A stretch of DNA of 64,000 nucleotides from Marivirga sericea (GCF_900177665.1 NZ_FXAW01000007.1:1-64000); one strand, 5' to 3'. Counted from the first letter of the stretch, positions 52,755-61,414 are shown. Notes: generated by a model from the letters alone, not told the origin. Numbers and translations are program-made.

Positions 52755-52826
52755 AGCCAACGAGGGGATTTGAACCCCCGACCTCTTCCTTACCAAGGAA
52801 GCACTCTACCCCTGAGCTACATCGGC
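52755..52826 (-). tRNA. tRNA-Thr (GGT anticodon)
   Basis: On the minus strand GCCGATG pairs with CGTTGGC (G-T at one position), GCTCAGGGGTAGAGTG is the D-arm, CTTCC-TTGGTAA-GGAAG the anticodon arm (GGT), and GGGGTTCAAATCCCC the T-arm. No encoded CCA. Located 61 bases before tuf. Confidence 0.94.
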
Positions 52827-52924
52827 TTGAAATCATTCAGTGCCTTTTGCAGGCACATCCTAACAAAGGCAGTGACGTTTCCGTTCTGCCTTAGATTTTC
52901 ACCGAAATGCCTATTGTATTATAG

Positions 52925-52997
52925 AGCGGGAGACGAGGTTCGAACTCGCGACCTGCAGCTTGGAAGGCTGCCGCTCTACCAACTGAGCTACTCCCGC
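52925..52997 (-). tRNA. tRNA-Gly (TCC anticodon)
   Basis: On the minus strand GCGGGAG pairs with CTCCCGC; D-arm GCTCAGTTGGTAGAGC; anticodon arm GCAGC-CTTCCAA-GCTGC (TCC); T-arm CGAGTTCGAACCTCG. No encoded CCA. Confidence 0.95.
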
Positions 52998-53076
52998 TTG
53001 TTTGATTAATAACTACTAAAAAATGGTAGTATTAAAATCAAATTGTAATCTTTCGCCGAAGCTACAAACTACAAAG

Positions 53077-53158
53077 TGGGGGAAACAGGATTCGAACCTG
53101 TGAAGTCGAAGACAACGGATTTACAGTCCGTCCCAGTTGGCCGCTTTGGTATTCCCCC
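53077..53158 (-). tRNA. tRNA-Tyr (GTA anticodon)
   Basis: On the minus strand GGGGGAA pairs with TTCCCCC; anticodon arm ACGGA-CTGTAAA-TCCGT (GTA); a long variable arm (TTGTCTTCGACTTC) identifies the class II tRNA-Tyr of bacteria; T-arm ACAGGTTCGAATCCTGT. It is the first gene of the Tyr-Gly-Thr-tuf unit. Confidence 0.95.
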
Positions 53159-53206
53159 AAATGGTTTCAATAAGCATTTCCTAAATCCCTTTCGTTTTAG
53201 GAAGTG

Positions 53207-53237
53207 CAAAATTATATGGATTTTATATTTTATCAAA
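53207..53237 (-). promoter_or_regulatory. promoter for tRNA-Tyr/Gly/Thr-tuf
   Basis: Minus strand: TTTG (53237-53234), 19-base spacer, TAATTTTG (53214-53207), a full TTTG-N19-TAnnTTTG match, about 50 bases ahead of tRNA-Tyr. The remaining gap to 53510 shows only a short AAGCG-AAT-CGCTT hairpin (53360-53372) and an imperfect plus-strand promoter (TATCTTCG, 53488-53495) for the biotinyl gene. Confidence 0.75.
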
Positions 53238-53510
53238 CTTTACTGACAAAAAAGATTACTTTTTTTTCATCTTAATTTCTAATCATGCACTATCTCTTGT
53301 AAATCAGTTATTTATAACTAAAAGAAAATGTAGTAGATATTTGAAGAATACAAAAATACAAGCGAATCGCTTTTTACTTATCAGCGTCTGACTAGTTTCT
53401 TAGATTTTTTTCAAGCGCAAAGGTGAAAAAAAACTCAACACTTTCACTAATTTTAAAATGAAATGTGTGAAATTTAATATGTGTTCCTATCTTCGTGTTA
53501 AATTTTAATT

Positions 53511-54011
53511 ATGTACGAAATAAAATTCAGTCAATCCGATAAAGAATATCGACTATCCACGAAAGACGGAGATATTTTCATAGACGATAAACAAGTTGAT
53601 TGGGACATAAATAAAACCGATCATCAATCCTTCCACATCATTTATCATAATCAAACATTTAATGCACATATTGTCGAGATTGATTATGAAAGTAAAGTTT
53701 TCAAATTACAATTAAATGGTAAAATCATTGAATTGGAGTTGAAAGATAAGATGGATCTACTTTTAGAAGAAATGGGGATCTCTGACTTAGATCAAAACCA
53801 AATGAATGATGTCAAGGCTCCCATGCCAGGATTAATTATAGATATAATGGTCGCACCAGGAGACGAGGTTAAAAAGGGAGATCCACTGTTGATTCTGGAG
53901 GCAATGAAGATGGAGAATGTGATAAAAGCTGCAGGTGATGGCACAATTGCAGAAATAAAAGCCAAAAAAGGTGATAGTGTAGAGAAAAATCAATTGATAA
54001 TTCAATTCTAA
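53511..54011 (+). CDS. biotin/lipoyl-attachment protein (acyl-CoA carboxylase biotin carrier)
   Basis: 166 residues. The C-terminal biotinyl domain (about 100-166) begins VKAPMPGLIIDIMVAPGDEV and contains the biotinylation motif EAMKMEN with Lys133. The N-terminal 100 residues resemble the linker/BT region of acyl-CoA carboxylase biotin subunits. The partner carboxylase subunits are not next to it; pyrH follows after 87 bases. Likely part of propionyl- or acetyl-CoA carboxylase; partner unknown. Confidence 0.85.
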   Translation: MYEIKFSQSDKEYRLSTKDGDIFIDDKQVDWDINKTDHQSFHIIYHNQTFNAHIVEIDYESKVFKLQLNGKIIELELKDKMDLLLEEMGISDLDQNQMNDVKAPMPGLIIDIMVAPGDEVKKGDPLLILEAMKMENVIKAAGDGTIAEIKAKKGDSVEKNQLIIQF

Positions 54012-54098
54012 ATTTTTGAAGTATATTCAACAACTAGAATCGAATAAAATACTTATAAAATAGACTTAAACTTTTAAAGGGACAGCAACAATTTAACT

Positions 54099-54812
54099 AT
54101 GAAATTCAAACGTATTCTATTGAAATTAAGTGGCGAGGCTCTTATGGGTGATGAAGGCTACGGCATTGACTCCAAACGATTAGCGCAATATGCAAAGGAA
54201 ATAAAAAGAATACATGACCAAGGCATTGAAGTGGCTATAGTTATAGGTGGAGGAAATATTTTCAGAGGTATTCAAGCTGAATCAGCGGGAATTGACAGAG
54301 TTCAAGGCGATTATATGGGAATGCTAGCGACAGTAATTAATGGTATGGCTGTGCAAGGGGTTTTGGAAAATCACGGCATGTTCACTCGTTTAATGTCTGG
54401 TATTAATATGGAGCAAGTTTGCGAACCATTTATAAGAAGAAGAGCGATACGACATCTAGAAAAAGGAAGAGTTGTGATTTTTGGTGCAGGAATCGGTAAT
54501 CCTTACTTCACTACTGATTCTACTGCAAGCTTAAGAGCTATTGAAATAGAAGCGGATGTAGTTTTAAAAGGTACTCGAGTGGATGGGGTCTATACATCAG
54601 ACCCAGAGAAAAATGCTGATGCTGTGAGATATTCAAACATATCATTTCAAGAAGTCTATGAGAAAGGGTTAAATGTTATGGATATGACTGCATTTACGCT
54701 TTGTCAAGAAAACAATTTGCCTATTATTGTATTTGACATGAATAAAGCAGGAAATTTATACGACCTGATAAATGGAGAAAATGTTGGTACCTTGATAAAT
54801 TCTGAAAAATAA
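54099..54812 (+). CDS. pyrH: UMP kinase
   Basis: 237 residues, hexameric bacterial UMP kinase of the amino-acid-kinase fold: [55 protein letters not shown] and [16 protein letters not shown]. It phosphorylates UMP to UDP. frr follows after 6 bases, the usual pyrH-frr pair. Confidence 0.96.
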   Translation: MKFKRILLKLSGEALMGDEGYGIDSKRLAQYAKEIKRIHDQGIEVAIVIGGGNIFRGIQAESAGIDRVQGDYMGMLATVINGMAVQGVLENHGMFTRLMSGINMEQVCEPFIRRRAIRHLEKGRVVIFGAGIGNPYFTTDSTASLRAIEIEADVVLKGTRVDGVYTSDPEKNADAVRYSNISFQEVYEKGLNVMDMTAFTLCQENNLPIIVFDMNKAGNLYDLINGENVGTLINSEK

Positions 54813-54818
54813 AAAGCA

Positions 54819-55379
54819 ATGGAAGAAATAAATTTAGTATTGGAAGAAGCAAAAGAGCTAATGGAAAAAGCCATTCAGCATACTAAAAGTAATTTGCAGA
54901 AAATTAGAGCAGGTAAAGCTTCACCTGCAATGCTCGAAGGATTAATGGTTGATTATTATAACAATGACACTCCTATCAGCCAAGTTGCTTCAATTAGCAC
55001 ACCAGATGCACGTTCAATCATTATTAAACCATGGGAAAAAAATATTATCGGTGAAATAGAACGTGCAATTATCAACAGTGATTTAGGATTTACTCCTCAA
55101 AATGACGGTGAAATTGTAAGGATAAACATTCCTCCTTTAACTGAAGAGAGAAGGATTGCTTTGAGTAAGCAAGCCAAAAATGAAGCAGAAGATGGAAAAA
55201 TCTCTATCCGAAACGCACGAAAAGATGCTAACGATCAACTGAAACAATTACAAAAGGAAGGGATTTCTGAAGACGATGTCAAAAGAGGAGAAGAGAAAGT
55301 GCAATCACTTACTAATGACTATACTAAAAAAATTGACGATATCTTAGAGCACAAAGAAAAAGAGATTATGACTGTTTAA
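54819..55379 (+). CDS. frr: ribosome recycling factor
   Basis: 186 residues: KSNLQKIRAGKASPAMLEGL, NNDTPISQVASISTPDARS, IRINIPPLTEERR-type core (VRINIPPLTEERRIALSKQA) and a C-terminal long helix. It splits post-termination ribosomes with EF-G. A strong terminator follows at 55401-55468. Confidence 0.97.
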   Translation: MEEINLVLEEAKELMEKAIQHTKSNLQKIRAGKASPAMLEGLMVDYYNNDTPISQVASISTPDARSIIIKPWEKNIIGEIERAIINSDLGFTPQNDGEIVRINIPPLTEERRIALSKQAKNEAEDGKISIRNARKDANDQLKQLQKEGISEDDVKRGEEKVQSLTNDYTKKIDDILEHKEKEIMTV

Positions 55380-55400
55380 TTATTTATCACTTAAACTTAG

Positions 55401-55468
55401 GCTGTTTTATTGGGTCGACAAAATCATTAAAGTTGCTGTTTGTCGAATTTATAAAACAGCTTTTTTTT
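55401..55468 (+). terminator. intrinsic terminator of pyrH-frr
   Basis: GCTGTTTTAT (55401-55410) pairs with ATAAAACAGC (55451-55460); an inner stem TCGACA/TGTCGA (55415-55420 and 55441-55446) extends it, and eight T follow (55461-55468). Confidence 0.88.
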
Positions 55469-55470
55469 GC

Positions 55471-56604
55471 CTAAATATTAGGGAGTTTATACAGCTGTTC
55501 CAATTGTTTATTTACCACAAATTGAGGTGTCATTTTCATGACTAACTTCATCACAAACTGTCCTACGCTGCTATGAGCCATTTTGCCAAAACGCCATGAA
55601 TTATTGACTACATAATCTACCTTCTTTCTTCGTAATGTTTCAAACTCTTCAAAAATCTTTTCAGATGGTTGAAGCTTGGAAAACAACTTGGCTATCACAT
55701 AAGCATCTTCAATTCCTTGCCCCGCACCTTGTCCCATATTTGGTGTTGTAGCATGTGCGGCATCTCCTAGTAAGCAGATATTTTGCATATGCCAATGATC
55801 TAATCTCCCTAAATCTAAAATGTCACCTCCAATTATCTTCTCAGCATCTGTATTACTTATGATTTGCTGTACAAGCGGATGGAAATTTTTAAACTTTTCA
55901 TTTAACTCCTTTTTTACTATTGCTCTATCAACTTCTACTTGTGCATTTGCCTCTGCTACTGCAAACCAATAAACCAAATCATCAGAGACTTGAGAAAAAC
56001 CAAATCGGACTTTATTACCCCAAGCTTCTCTACCCAAATTCCGGAGCTCTTCCGGGACTTGAATCGCTGAGATTCCCCTCCAACAGGTCTGCCCTGAATG
56101 CCTTAAGGAAGAAAGAGGAAAAAGTGCTTGCCTGATCCTGGAATTAATACCATCCGCTGCTAAAACATAATCTGCTTTTAAAGAAATACTTTCAAAATGC
56201 AAGTCCACTTTGCCTGCACTTTGAGTAAAGGATCTTAAATCATGCCCTAATTTAAGCGCATCATTTGGCAAAGCTTCTACTAAGATTTTCTGCAACTTCC
56301 CTCTGTGAATCGACACAATTTTGTTCCCCTTCTTATCTTGAACGACACCATTACCAGACTGAAATGGATTTAATTGACGATTAGTGATATCTACTCTATC
56401 TAATTGAACTGCATCCTTCAAGATGGAATCTTTCACGCCTAAATAATCTAATACTTTCAATGCATTAGGTTGCAACCAAATACCAGCCCCTATTTCGTTT
56501 AATTGCATTGCGCGTTCATATACAACAGATTTAATCCCCTGCTTTCTTAAAGCTAATGCAGCAGTAAGACCTGCTATACCTCCTCCAATTATTGCTATTT
56601 CCAT
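55471..56604 (-). CDS. FAD-dependent monooxygenase
   Basis: 377 residues. FAD site at the N-terminus: IAIIGGGIAGLTAALALRKQ; the DG motif ADYVLAADGINSRIRQALFP; and the second FAD motif LLGDAAHATTPNMGQGAGQG with IEDAYVIAKL. This is the aromatic hydroxylase / zeaxanthin-epoxidase-like flavoprotein family. Divergently transcribed from the TetR gene with a 62-base gap holding two 18-bp repeats, so it is the likely target of that regulator. The substrate is unknown. Confidence 0.88.
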   Translation of the reverse strand: MEIAIIGGGIAGLTAALALRKQGIKSVVYERAMQLNEIGAGIWLQPNALKVLDYLGVKDSILKDAVQLDRVDITNRQLNPFQSGNGVVQDKKGNKIVSIHRGKLQKILVEALPNDALKLGHDLRSFTQSAGKVDLHFESISLKADYVLAADGINSRIRQALFPLSSLRHSGQTCWRGISAIQVPEELRNLGREAWGNKVRFGFSQVSDDLVYWFAVAEANAQVEVDRAIVKKELNEKFKNFHPLVQQIISNTDAEKIIGGDILDLGRLDHWHMQNICLLGDAAHATTPNMGQGAGQGIEDAYVIAKLFSKLQPSEKIFEEFETLRRKKVDYVVNNSWRFGKMAHSSVGQFVMKLVMKMTPQFVVNKQLEQLYKLPNI

Positions 56605-56618
56605 ACTTATTCCTAATT

Positions 56619-56664
56619 TTAGGTCAAATATACTAATTTATTTTAATTAGGTCAAGTTTACTAA
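56619..56664. promoter_or_regulatory. two 18-bp operator-like repeats in the divergent promoter
   Basis: TTAGGTCAAATATACTAA (56619-56636) and TTAGGTCAAGTTTACTAA (56647-56664) are direct repeats with 16 of 18 identical bases and a 28-bp period. On the minus strand the left copy contains TATATTTG, a TAnnTTTG -7 box for the monooxygenase, and the right copy holds the matching -33 (CTTG) at a 20-base spacing. The right copy ends 2 bases before the TetR ATG. Confidence 0.6.
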
Positions 56665-56666
56665 AA

Positions 56667-57278
56667 ATGAAAAATACCAGAGCAAAAATTCTTAATGCAG
56701 CTCTCCAGCTTTTCAACGACAAAGGCATGGTCAACGTCAGCTTGCGACAGATTGCCCAAGAATTGAAAATCAGTCAAGGGAATTTGAATTATCACTTTAA
56801 ACTTAAAGAAGATATTGTCGAAGCTTTATACGTTCAACTAGTGGGAGAAATGAATCTTCAAATGACTTCAATGGATGCAGCAGGCACCGTACTTGAAGCC
56901 TTATATGAGTCTTCGTTAAAGACTATGGAAAAAATGTTTGACTATAAATTTATACTGATTGACTTTATCCATTTGATGAATGCTAACCCAAAAATAAAAT
57001 CACATTATGCAGATTTAATGAAGATTAGAAATGAACAGTTCCAAGTAATTTTTCATTCACTTATTAAATCAAATATCTTAAGGAGGCCCGAATTTGAACA
57101 TGAATATGAAAGACTATATCAAAGGATGAATATTGCTGGAGATAGCTGGATAAATATCTATGCTACTTTTGACGAAAACAATACTGTCCAATACTACTGC
57201 AACCTACTTTTTGAAATGATATATCCGTATTTAACGGAAAAGGGCAAGGAGGCGTATCAAAAAATACGGAAAGCATGA
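56667..57278 (+). CDS. TetR/AcrR-family transcriptional regulator
   Basis: 203 residues. The N-terminal DNA-binding domain is TRAKILNAALQLFNDKG, with the HTH at about 25-45 (VSLRQIAQELKISQGNLNYH, FKLKEDIVEALY). The C-terminal ligand domain ends NLLFEMIYPYLTEKGKEAYQ. Divergent to the FAD monooxygenase; probably represses both genes until an aromatic or lipid ligand binds. Ligand unknown. Confidence 0.9.
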   Translation: MKNTRAKILNAALQLFNDKGMVNVSLRQIAQELKISQGNLNYHFKLKEDIVEALYVQLVGEMNLQMTSMDAAGTVLEALYESSLKTMEKMFDYKFILIDFIHLMNANPKIKSHYADLMKIRNEQFQVIFHSLIKSNILRRPEFEHEYERLYQRMNIAGDSWINIYATFDENNTVQYYCNLLFEMIYPYLTEKGKEAYQKIRKA

Positions 57279-57280
57279 GT

Positions 57281-57805
57281 TCAAAACTCTAATAGTTTCT
57301 TTACTTGCTCTTCCAATAACTGGCTGTAAAGTTCATCGGTAACTTCTTCACCATCAAAATTCTTCTCAATCCTCGCTAGCTTAGGCTTTAGCGCTAAGAC
57401 ATTCATTCCTAAGTAATTAAAAATATCTGTCATATGGCTTAATGCCAAGCCGGCCCCTTGCATTCCTGAAGATATACCCACTAGCGCACATTTCTTATCT
57501 TGAAAACTATTGGGATATTCCATCCCATCTATGAAAGCTTTCAAAACTCCAGGAAAAGAACCATTATACTCTGGAATAATGAAAACGTACTTCTCTGAAG
57601 TGCGCAATTTTTCCAAGAACTTATTAAAATCAGCATTTTTTCCATTGTTGTCGTACAAGGCTGTATACACAAAGTCATTAGGTAAATCAGCCAAGTCAAT
57701 AATATTGGATTCAACTTCATGCTTTCTCAATAAGCCTTGGTAAAGATGAGCTACTTGAGCAGATACTGAATTTGGACGGTTGGTGCCTGATATAATGGTT
57801 ATCAT
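57281..57805 (-). CDS. NADPH-dependent FMN reductase-like flavoprotein
   Basis: 174 residues, flavodoxin-like fold: MITIISGTNRPNSVSAQVAH (phosphate loop), IIPEYNGSFPGVLKAFIDGM (FMN isoalloxazine loop) and VGISSGMQGAGLALSHMTDI. It reduces FMN or quinones/azo compounds with NAD(P)H. It converges with the TetR gene and could supply reduced flavin for the nearby monooxygenase, but that link is inference. Its promoter overlaps the YceI terminator. Confidence 0.88.
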   Translation of the reverse strand: MITIISGTNRPNSVSAQVAHLYQGLLRKHEVESNIIDLADLPNDFVYTALYDNNGKNADFNKFLEKLRTSEKYVFIIPEYNGSFPGVLKAFIDGMEYPNSFQDKKCALVGISSGMQGAGLALSHMTDIFNYLGMNVLALKPKLARIEKNFDGEEVTDELYSQLLEEQVKKLLEF

Positions 57806-57821
57806 TCTTAATAGATCTGTT

Positions 57822-57858
57822 AAAAAACAAAAATAGGGACAAAATGTCCCTATTCAAT
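57822..57858 (-). terminator. YceI terminator overlapping the FMN-reductase promoter
   Basis: AATAGGGACA (57832-57841) and TGTCCCTATT (57845-57854) form a perfect 10-bp stem with a 3-base loop and a T run on the minus strand. The same bases give ATTG (57858-57855), 19-base spacer and TATTTTTG (57835-57828), so the stem is the spacer of a promoter for the FMN reductase gene, whose ATG is at 57805. Confidence 0.75.
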
Positions 57859-57879
57859 AAATAATACAATACGTTTAAA

Positions 57880-58470
57880 TTATAACGATGATAAATTAAC
57901 TGATAATTCAAAATCATCATAAATCATTTTGTCTCCTAATCCATCGAAAAATGAACCAGAGCCATATCTTACTTCCCATTTCGTTCTATCTAGAGCAAAT
58001 GAAGCTTTAGCGTTTGCCTTTCCGTCTTTAATTGTGACTGTAGCTGGAAAAGTAATTTTATTGGTAATTCCTTTTATTGTTAAATCACCAGCAATAAAAT
58101 GTGTCGCATCTGTTGCTTCACTTTTATCAATTGAAGTAATTGTAAATTTTGCAGTCGGATACTTTTCAACGCTAAAGAAGTCGTCAGATCTTAAATGCCC
58201 CATCAATTTACCTTTGTACTCTCCTTCTAAATCTAAAACATCAATAGTCGTCATATCAATAACAAAAAATCCGCCTGTTACTTGACCTTCTTCCATTTCA
58301 AGAGCTCCCTCTTTTATGTTAACGATGCCATTATGCTGACCAGTTACTTTTTTACCTACCCAAGCAATTTGACTTGAATTTGTATCTACTTTTACTTCTT
58401 TCTGTAAAACAGTAAAAGCTGCAGTCATAATTAATGCTGCTAATCCGATTGATAAAATTTTTGTTTTCAT
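57880..58470 (-). CDS. YceI-family lipid-binding periplasmic protein
   Basis: 196 residues. Signal peptide (MKTKILSIGLAALIMTAAFT) then the YceI lipocalin-like barrel: VDTNSSQIAWVGKKVTGQHN, FFSVEKYPTAKFTITSID, GDLTIKGITNKITFPATV and RTKWEVRYGSGSFFDGLGDK. YceI proteins bind polyisoprenoids or amide lipids. A -7 box TATATTTG is at 58525-58518. Confidence 0.9.
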   Translation of the reverse strand: MKTKILSIGLAALIMTAAFTVLQKEVKVDTNSSQIAWVGKKVTGQHNGIVNIKEGALEMEEGQVTGGFFVIDMTTIDVLDLEGEYKGKLMGHLRSDDFFSVEKYPTAKFTITSIDKSEATDATHFIAGDLTIKGITNKITFPATVTIKDGKANAKASFALDRTKWEVRYGSGSFFDGLGDKMIYDDFELSVNLSSL

Positions 58471-58608
58471 TTTTATTAACTTTATGTTGTTACATTTAAT
58501 GTTGATACATATACTTACAAATATATAAAAAGGTTTTAAAATCTCTTAAAATAATTTTGAAGAGATAGAGACTTCAATCAAATTGAACCAAAATTGTTTA
58601 AATAAATT

Positions 58609-59430
58609 ATGAGCACATTGAAAGAAATAAAACAAGCAACTGATTATTTAAGAGATAGAGTGGATTTCAAGCCAGAAGTAGGGATCATTTTAGGTACAGG
58701 TCTGGGGGCTTTGGTAGAAGATATTCAAATCAAATATAGCTTTTCTTACAAAGACATTCCTCATTTTCCAGTTTCAACAGTAGAAACGCACAGCGGAAAA
58801 TTGATTTTTGGCGAATTAAGTAGTAAAAAGGTAGTTGCTATGCAAGGTCGCTTCCATTACTATGAAGGCTACAGTATGCAGCAAATCGTTATGCCGGTAA
58901 GAATGATGTACTTATTAGGAATACAATATTTATTCATTTCAAATGCTGCAGGAGGTTTAAACAAAGGCTTAGAATTGAGTGATTTAATGATCATTAAGGA
59001 CCATATCAATCTTTTTCCGGAAAATCCACTTAGAGGTCAAAATATAGATGATTTTGGCGGTCGCTTCCCTGATATGTATGATGCATACGATCCTAACTTG
59101 ATTGCCTTAGCAAAAGAAGTCGCAAAAGAGGAACATATTGACATAAAAGAAGGCGTTTATGCTGGTGTTCAAGGGCCGAACCTGGAAACACCTGCCGAAT
59201 ACAGGTACTTGGATACAATAGGCGCTGATGCCGTGGGGATGAGTACTATACCAGAAAATATTGCAGCTAGACATATTCAAATTCCTGTTTTTGCTGTTTC
59301 TGTCATTACCGATTTATGCTATGCAGAAAAATTAAAACCTGCGGCAATACCAGAAATAATTGGAGCTGCAATCAATGCCGAACCTAAAATGACTAAAATT
59401 TTCAAAGGATTACTAAAGAAGCTAGGCTGA
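58609..59430 (+). CDS. purine nucleoside phosphorylase (trimeric PNP-I)
   Basis: 273 residues: EVGIILGTGLGALVEDIQ (phosphate loop), VVAMQGRFHYYEGYSMQQIV, ISNAAGGLNKGLELSDLMII, GVYAGVQGPNLETPAEYRYL and the Met-Glu-type purine site GADAVGMSTIPENIAARH. It splits (deoxy)inosine and guanosine in nucleoside salvage. Monocistronic by context. Confidence 0.94.
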   Translation: MSTLKEIKQATDYLRDRVDFKPEVGIILGTGLGALVEDIQIKYSFSYKDIPHFPVSTVETHSGKLIFGELSSKKVVAMQGRFHYYEGYSMQQIVMPVRMMYLLGIQYLFISNAAGGLNKGLELSDLMIIKDHINLFPENPLRGQNIDDFGGRFPDMYDAYDPNLIALAKEVAKEEHIDIKEGVYAGVQGPNLETPAEYRYLDTIGADAVGMSTIPENIAARHIQIPVFAVSVITDLCYAEKLKPAAIPEIIGAAINAEPKMTKIFKGLLKKLG

Positions 59431-59502
59431 TCTTATCTTGTTAAGCTAATCAACTTCATATTAATTTATTGTTAACTTAAAATTGCTTCTATTAATATTG
59501 AT

Positions 59503-59530
59503 AGCCATTTTATTCAAAACAAAAATGGCT
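59503..59530. other. hairpin after the PNP gene
   Basis: AGCCATTTT (59503-59511) pairs with AAAATGGCT (59522-59530), 9-bp stem and 10-base loop. No clear T run follows on either strand, so termination is uncertain. Before the porin ATG a TACATTTG (59601-59608) matches a -7 box. Confidence 0.4.
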
Positions 59531-59624
59531 TAACGAAAATATGGGGCAATTATTAATTATTTGTTAACACAATAAACTATCAGATAATATAGGAGGGATT
59601 TACATTTGCAGAAACTTATAGGAA

Positions 59625-60830
59625 ATGCAAAAAACAATTCTGACTTTTTTATTATTAGTCCTACTATCTTTTTCTGCTTTAGGACAAATTCAGAAAATGC
59701 CATACGATATTAATGGCAATTCATGGTTTGAGAATATCAAAATAGGAGGATATGTTCAAGCTCGATATAACAGACTATTGGAAACCAATCCTGATTTAGA
59801 TTGTAACCAATGTGATAAAAGCTGGGGAGCCGGAAATAGTTTTTCATTAAGGAGGGTCAGACTTAAATTTTCTGGAAATTTAGGTGAGCACGTGTACTTT
59901 TATATTCAACCAGACTTTGCAAGTTCGGGCAGCGGAAGCGGTCAACATTATGGTCAGTTGAGAGATGCTTACTTTGACGTTAGTTTAGATAAAAAACGTG
60001 AATTCAGATTTCGATTTGGTCAAAGTAAAATACCTTACGGCTTTGAAAACATGCAATCAAGTCAAAATCGATTACCATTAGACAGAAATGATGGTATGAA
60101 CAGCTCCATTAAAAATGAAAGAGAGCTAAGCGTGTTATTTTATTGGGCACCAGAAGAAACAAGAAAATTATTTAGAGAATTAGTGGCCGAAGGCTTAAAA
60201 GGATCTGGAGACTATGGAGTGATTGGCTTTGGCGTTTTTAATGGTCAAACAGGAAATGCGCCAGAATTGAATGACGACCTCCATATAGTAGGTCGAATTA
60301 GTTATCCTATCCAAATAGGGAGACAAATAATTGAACCTGGAATACAAGCATATACTGGGCAGTATCAAATGCCACAAAGCAATTTAAGCACTGGTGTGAA
60401 TGTGCAAGAAGGGTTAAACTATTTAGATCAAAGAGCTGCAGCTTCATTTGTACTGTATCCCCAGCCTTTTGGGATTCAGGCTGAATATAATTGGGGAACT
60501 GGCCCAGAGTTTAATAAAGTAACTAATACTATAGAGCAGACTAATCTAGAGGGTGGCTACGCAACATTGACATACAAATTTTCCAAATTCAACCAACTTT
60601 TCTATCCATTCATGCGGTATCATTATTATGATGGAGGTAAAAAATTTGAACTCGATGCTAGAAGTTATAATGTAAGTGAATTAGAAATTGGGATGGAGTG
60701 GAGACCGGTTAGAGCATTTGAATTAGTAGCACATTACACGATCTCTTCAAGACGGTATGAGGATTTCATAAATCAAGATAATTTGCAAACTGGTAGATTA
60801 TTGAGACTTCAAGCCCAAGTTAATTTCTAA
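59625..60830 (+). CDS. OprO/OprP-like porin
   Basis: 401 residues. Signal peptide (MQKTILTFLLLVLLSFSALG, cleaved near GQ), then a phosphate-selective-porin-type barrel: GGYVQARYNRLLETNPDLD, SFSLRRVRLKFSGNLGEHV, YFYIQPDFASSGSG, LRDAYFDVSLDKKREFRFRF, GQSKIPYGFENMQSSQNR. Ends in LQAQVNF with a terminal Phe. It would let anions such as phosphate or polyphosphate through the outer membrane; selectivity is not provable here. Confidence 0.88.
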   Translation: MQKTILTFLLLVLLSFSALGQIQKMPYDINGNSWFENIKIGGYVQARYNRLLETNPDLDCNQCDKSWGAGNSFSLRRVRLKFSGNLGEHVYFYIQPDFASSGSGSGQHYGQLRDAYFDVSLDKKREFRFRFGQSKIPYGFENMQSSQNRLPLDRNDGMNSSIKNERELSVLFYWAPEETRKLFRELVAEGLKGSGDYGVIGFGVFNGQTGNAPELNDDLHIVGRISYPIQIGRQIIEPGIQAYTGQYQMPQSNLSTGVNVQEGLNYLDQRAAASFVLYPQPFGIQAEYNWGTGPEFNKVTNTIEQTNLEGGYATLTYKFSKFNQLFYPFMRYHYYDGGKKFELDARSYNVSELEIGMEWRPVRAFELVAHYTISSRRYEDFINQDNLQTGRLLRLQAQVNF

Positions 60831-60889
60831 TATTTCTTACAACCAATTAGTCGCATCTTCGGTATATTATATAAAGAGGACTGTCGATA

Positions 60890-61414
60890 ATGGGAACATT
60901 TGAAGTAAAATTAGAGGTTGTCAAAGGGGATATCACCCAACAGAAAGATATTTCTGCAATTGTAAATGCTGCAAATGCAGAACTCCAAATCGGAAGTGGA
61001 GTAGCAGGTGCAATTCATACTGCTGCTGGAGAGGGATTGGCAGAGGAATGCCGTTCTTTAGCTCCCATCAAAACAGGGGAAGCTGTCATAACAGACGCCT
61101 ATTCTCTACCTAATGAATACATTATTCATGTTCTTGGCCCCATATACGGCTTCAATCAGCCTGAAGTTAAGTTTTTAGGCCACTGCTATGAGCATGCTTT
61201 AGCACTGGCAGAAAAGCACAACATTGAATCTATCGCTTTCCCCGCAATTTCGACAGGGGCCTTTGGCTACCCTTTTGAAGAAGCAACTGAAATTGCATTA
61301 AAGACAGTTCAAAATTTTCTTAGTAAAGCTCGCTCACTAAAGTTGATCCGTTTTGTTCTCTTCAGTGATGAGGATTTTAAGCACTATGAAGAAAAGCTGC
61401 CTTCAATCACATAA
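60890..61414 (+). CDS. macro-domain protein (ADP-ribose/O-acetyl-ADP-ribose binding)
   Basis: 174 residues, a single macro domain: KLEVVKGDITQQKDISAIVN, AANAELQIGSGVAGAIHTAA, ITDAYSLPNEYIIHVLGPIY, FPAISTGAFGYPFEEATEIA. The NAANxxLxxGxGVAGAI and STGAFGYP loops bind ADP-ribose. Stand-alone macro domains remove acetyl-ADP-ribose or ADP-ribosyl-aspartate/glutamate. It lies 59 bases behind the porin gene. No ADP-ribosyltransferase partner is near. Confidence 0.92.
   Translation: MGTFEVKLEVVKGDITQQKDISAIVNAANAELQIGSGVAGAIHTAAGEGLAEECRSLAPIKTGEAVITDAYSLPNEYIIHVLGPIYGFNQPEVKFLGHCYEHALALAEKHNIESIAFPAISTGAFGYPFEEATEIALKTVQNFLSKARSLKLIRFVLFSDEDFKHYEEKLPSIT

Noticed and set aside
55381-55470. Bidirectional terminator between frr and the monooxygenase gene
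   Set aside because: The T run exists only on the plus strand; before the stem the plus strand has no A run to serve the minus-strand gene.
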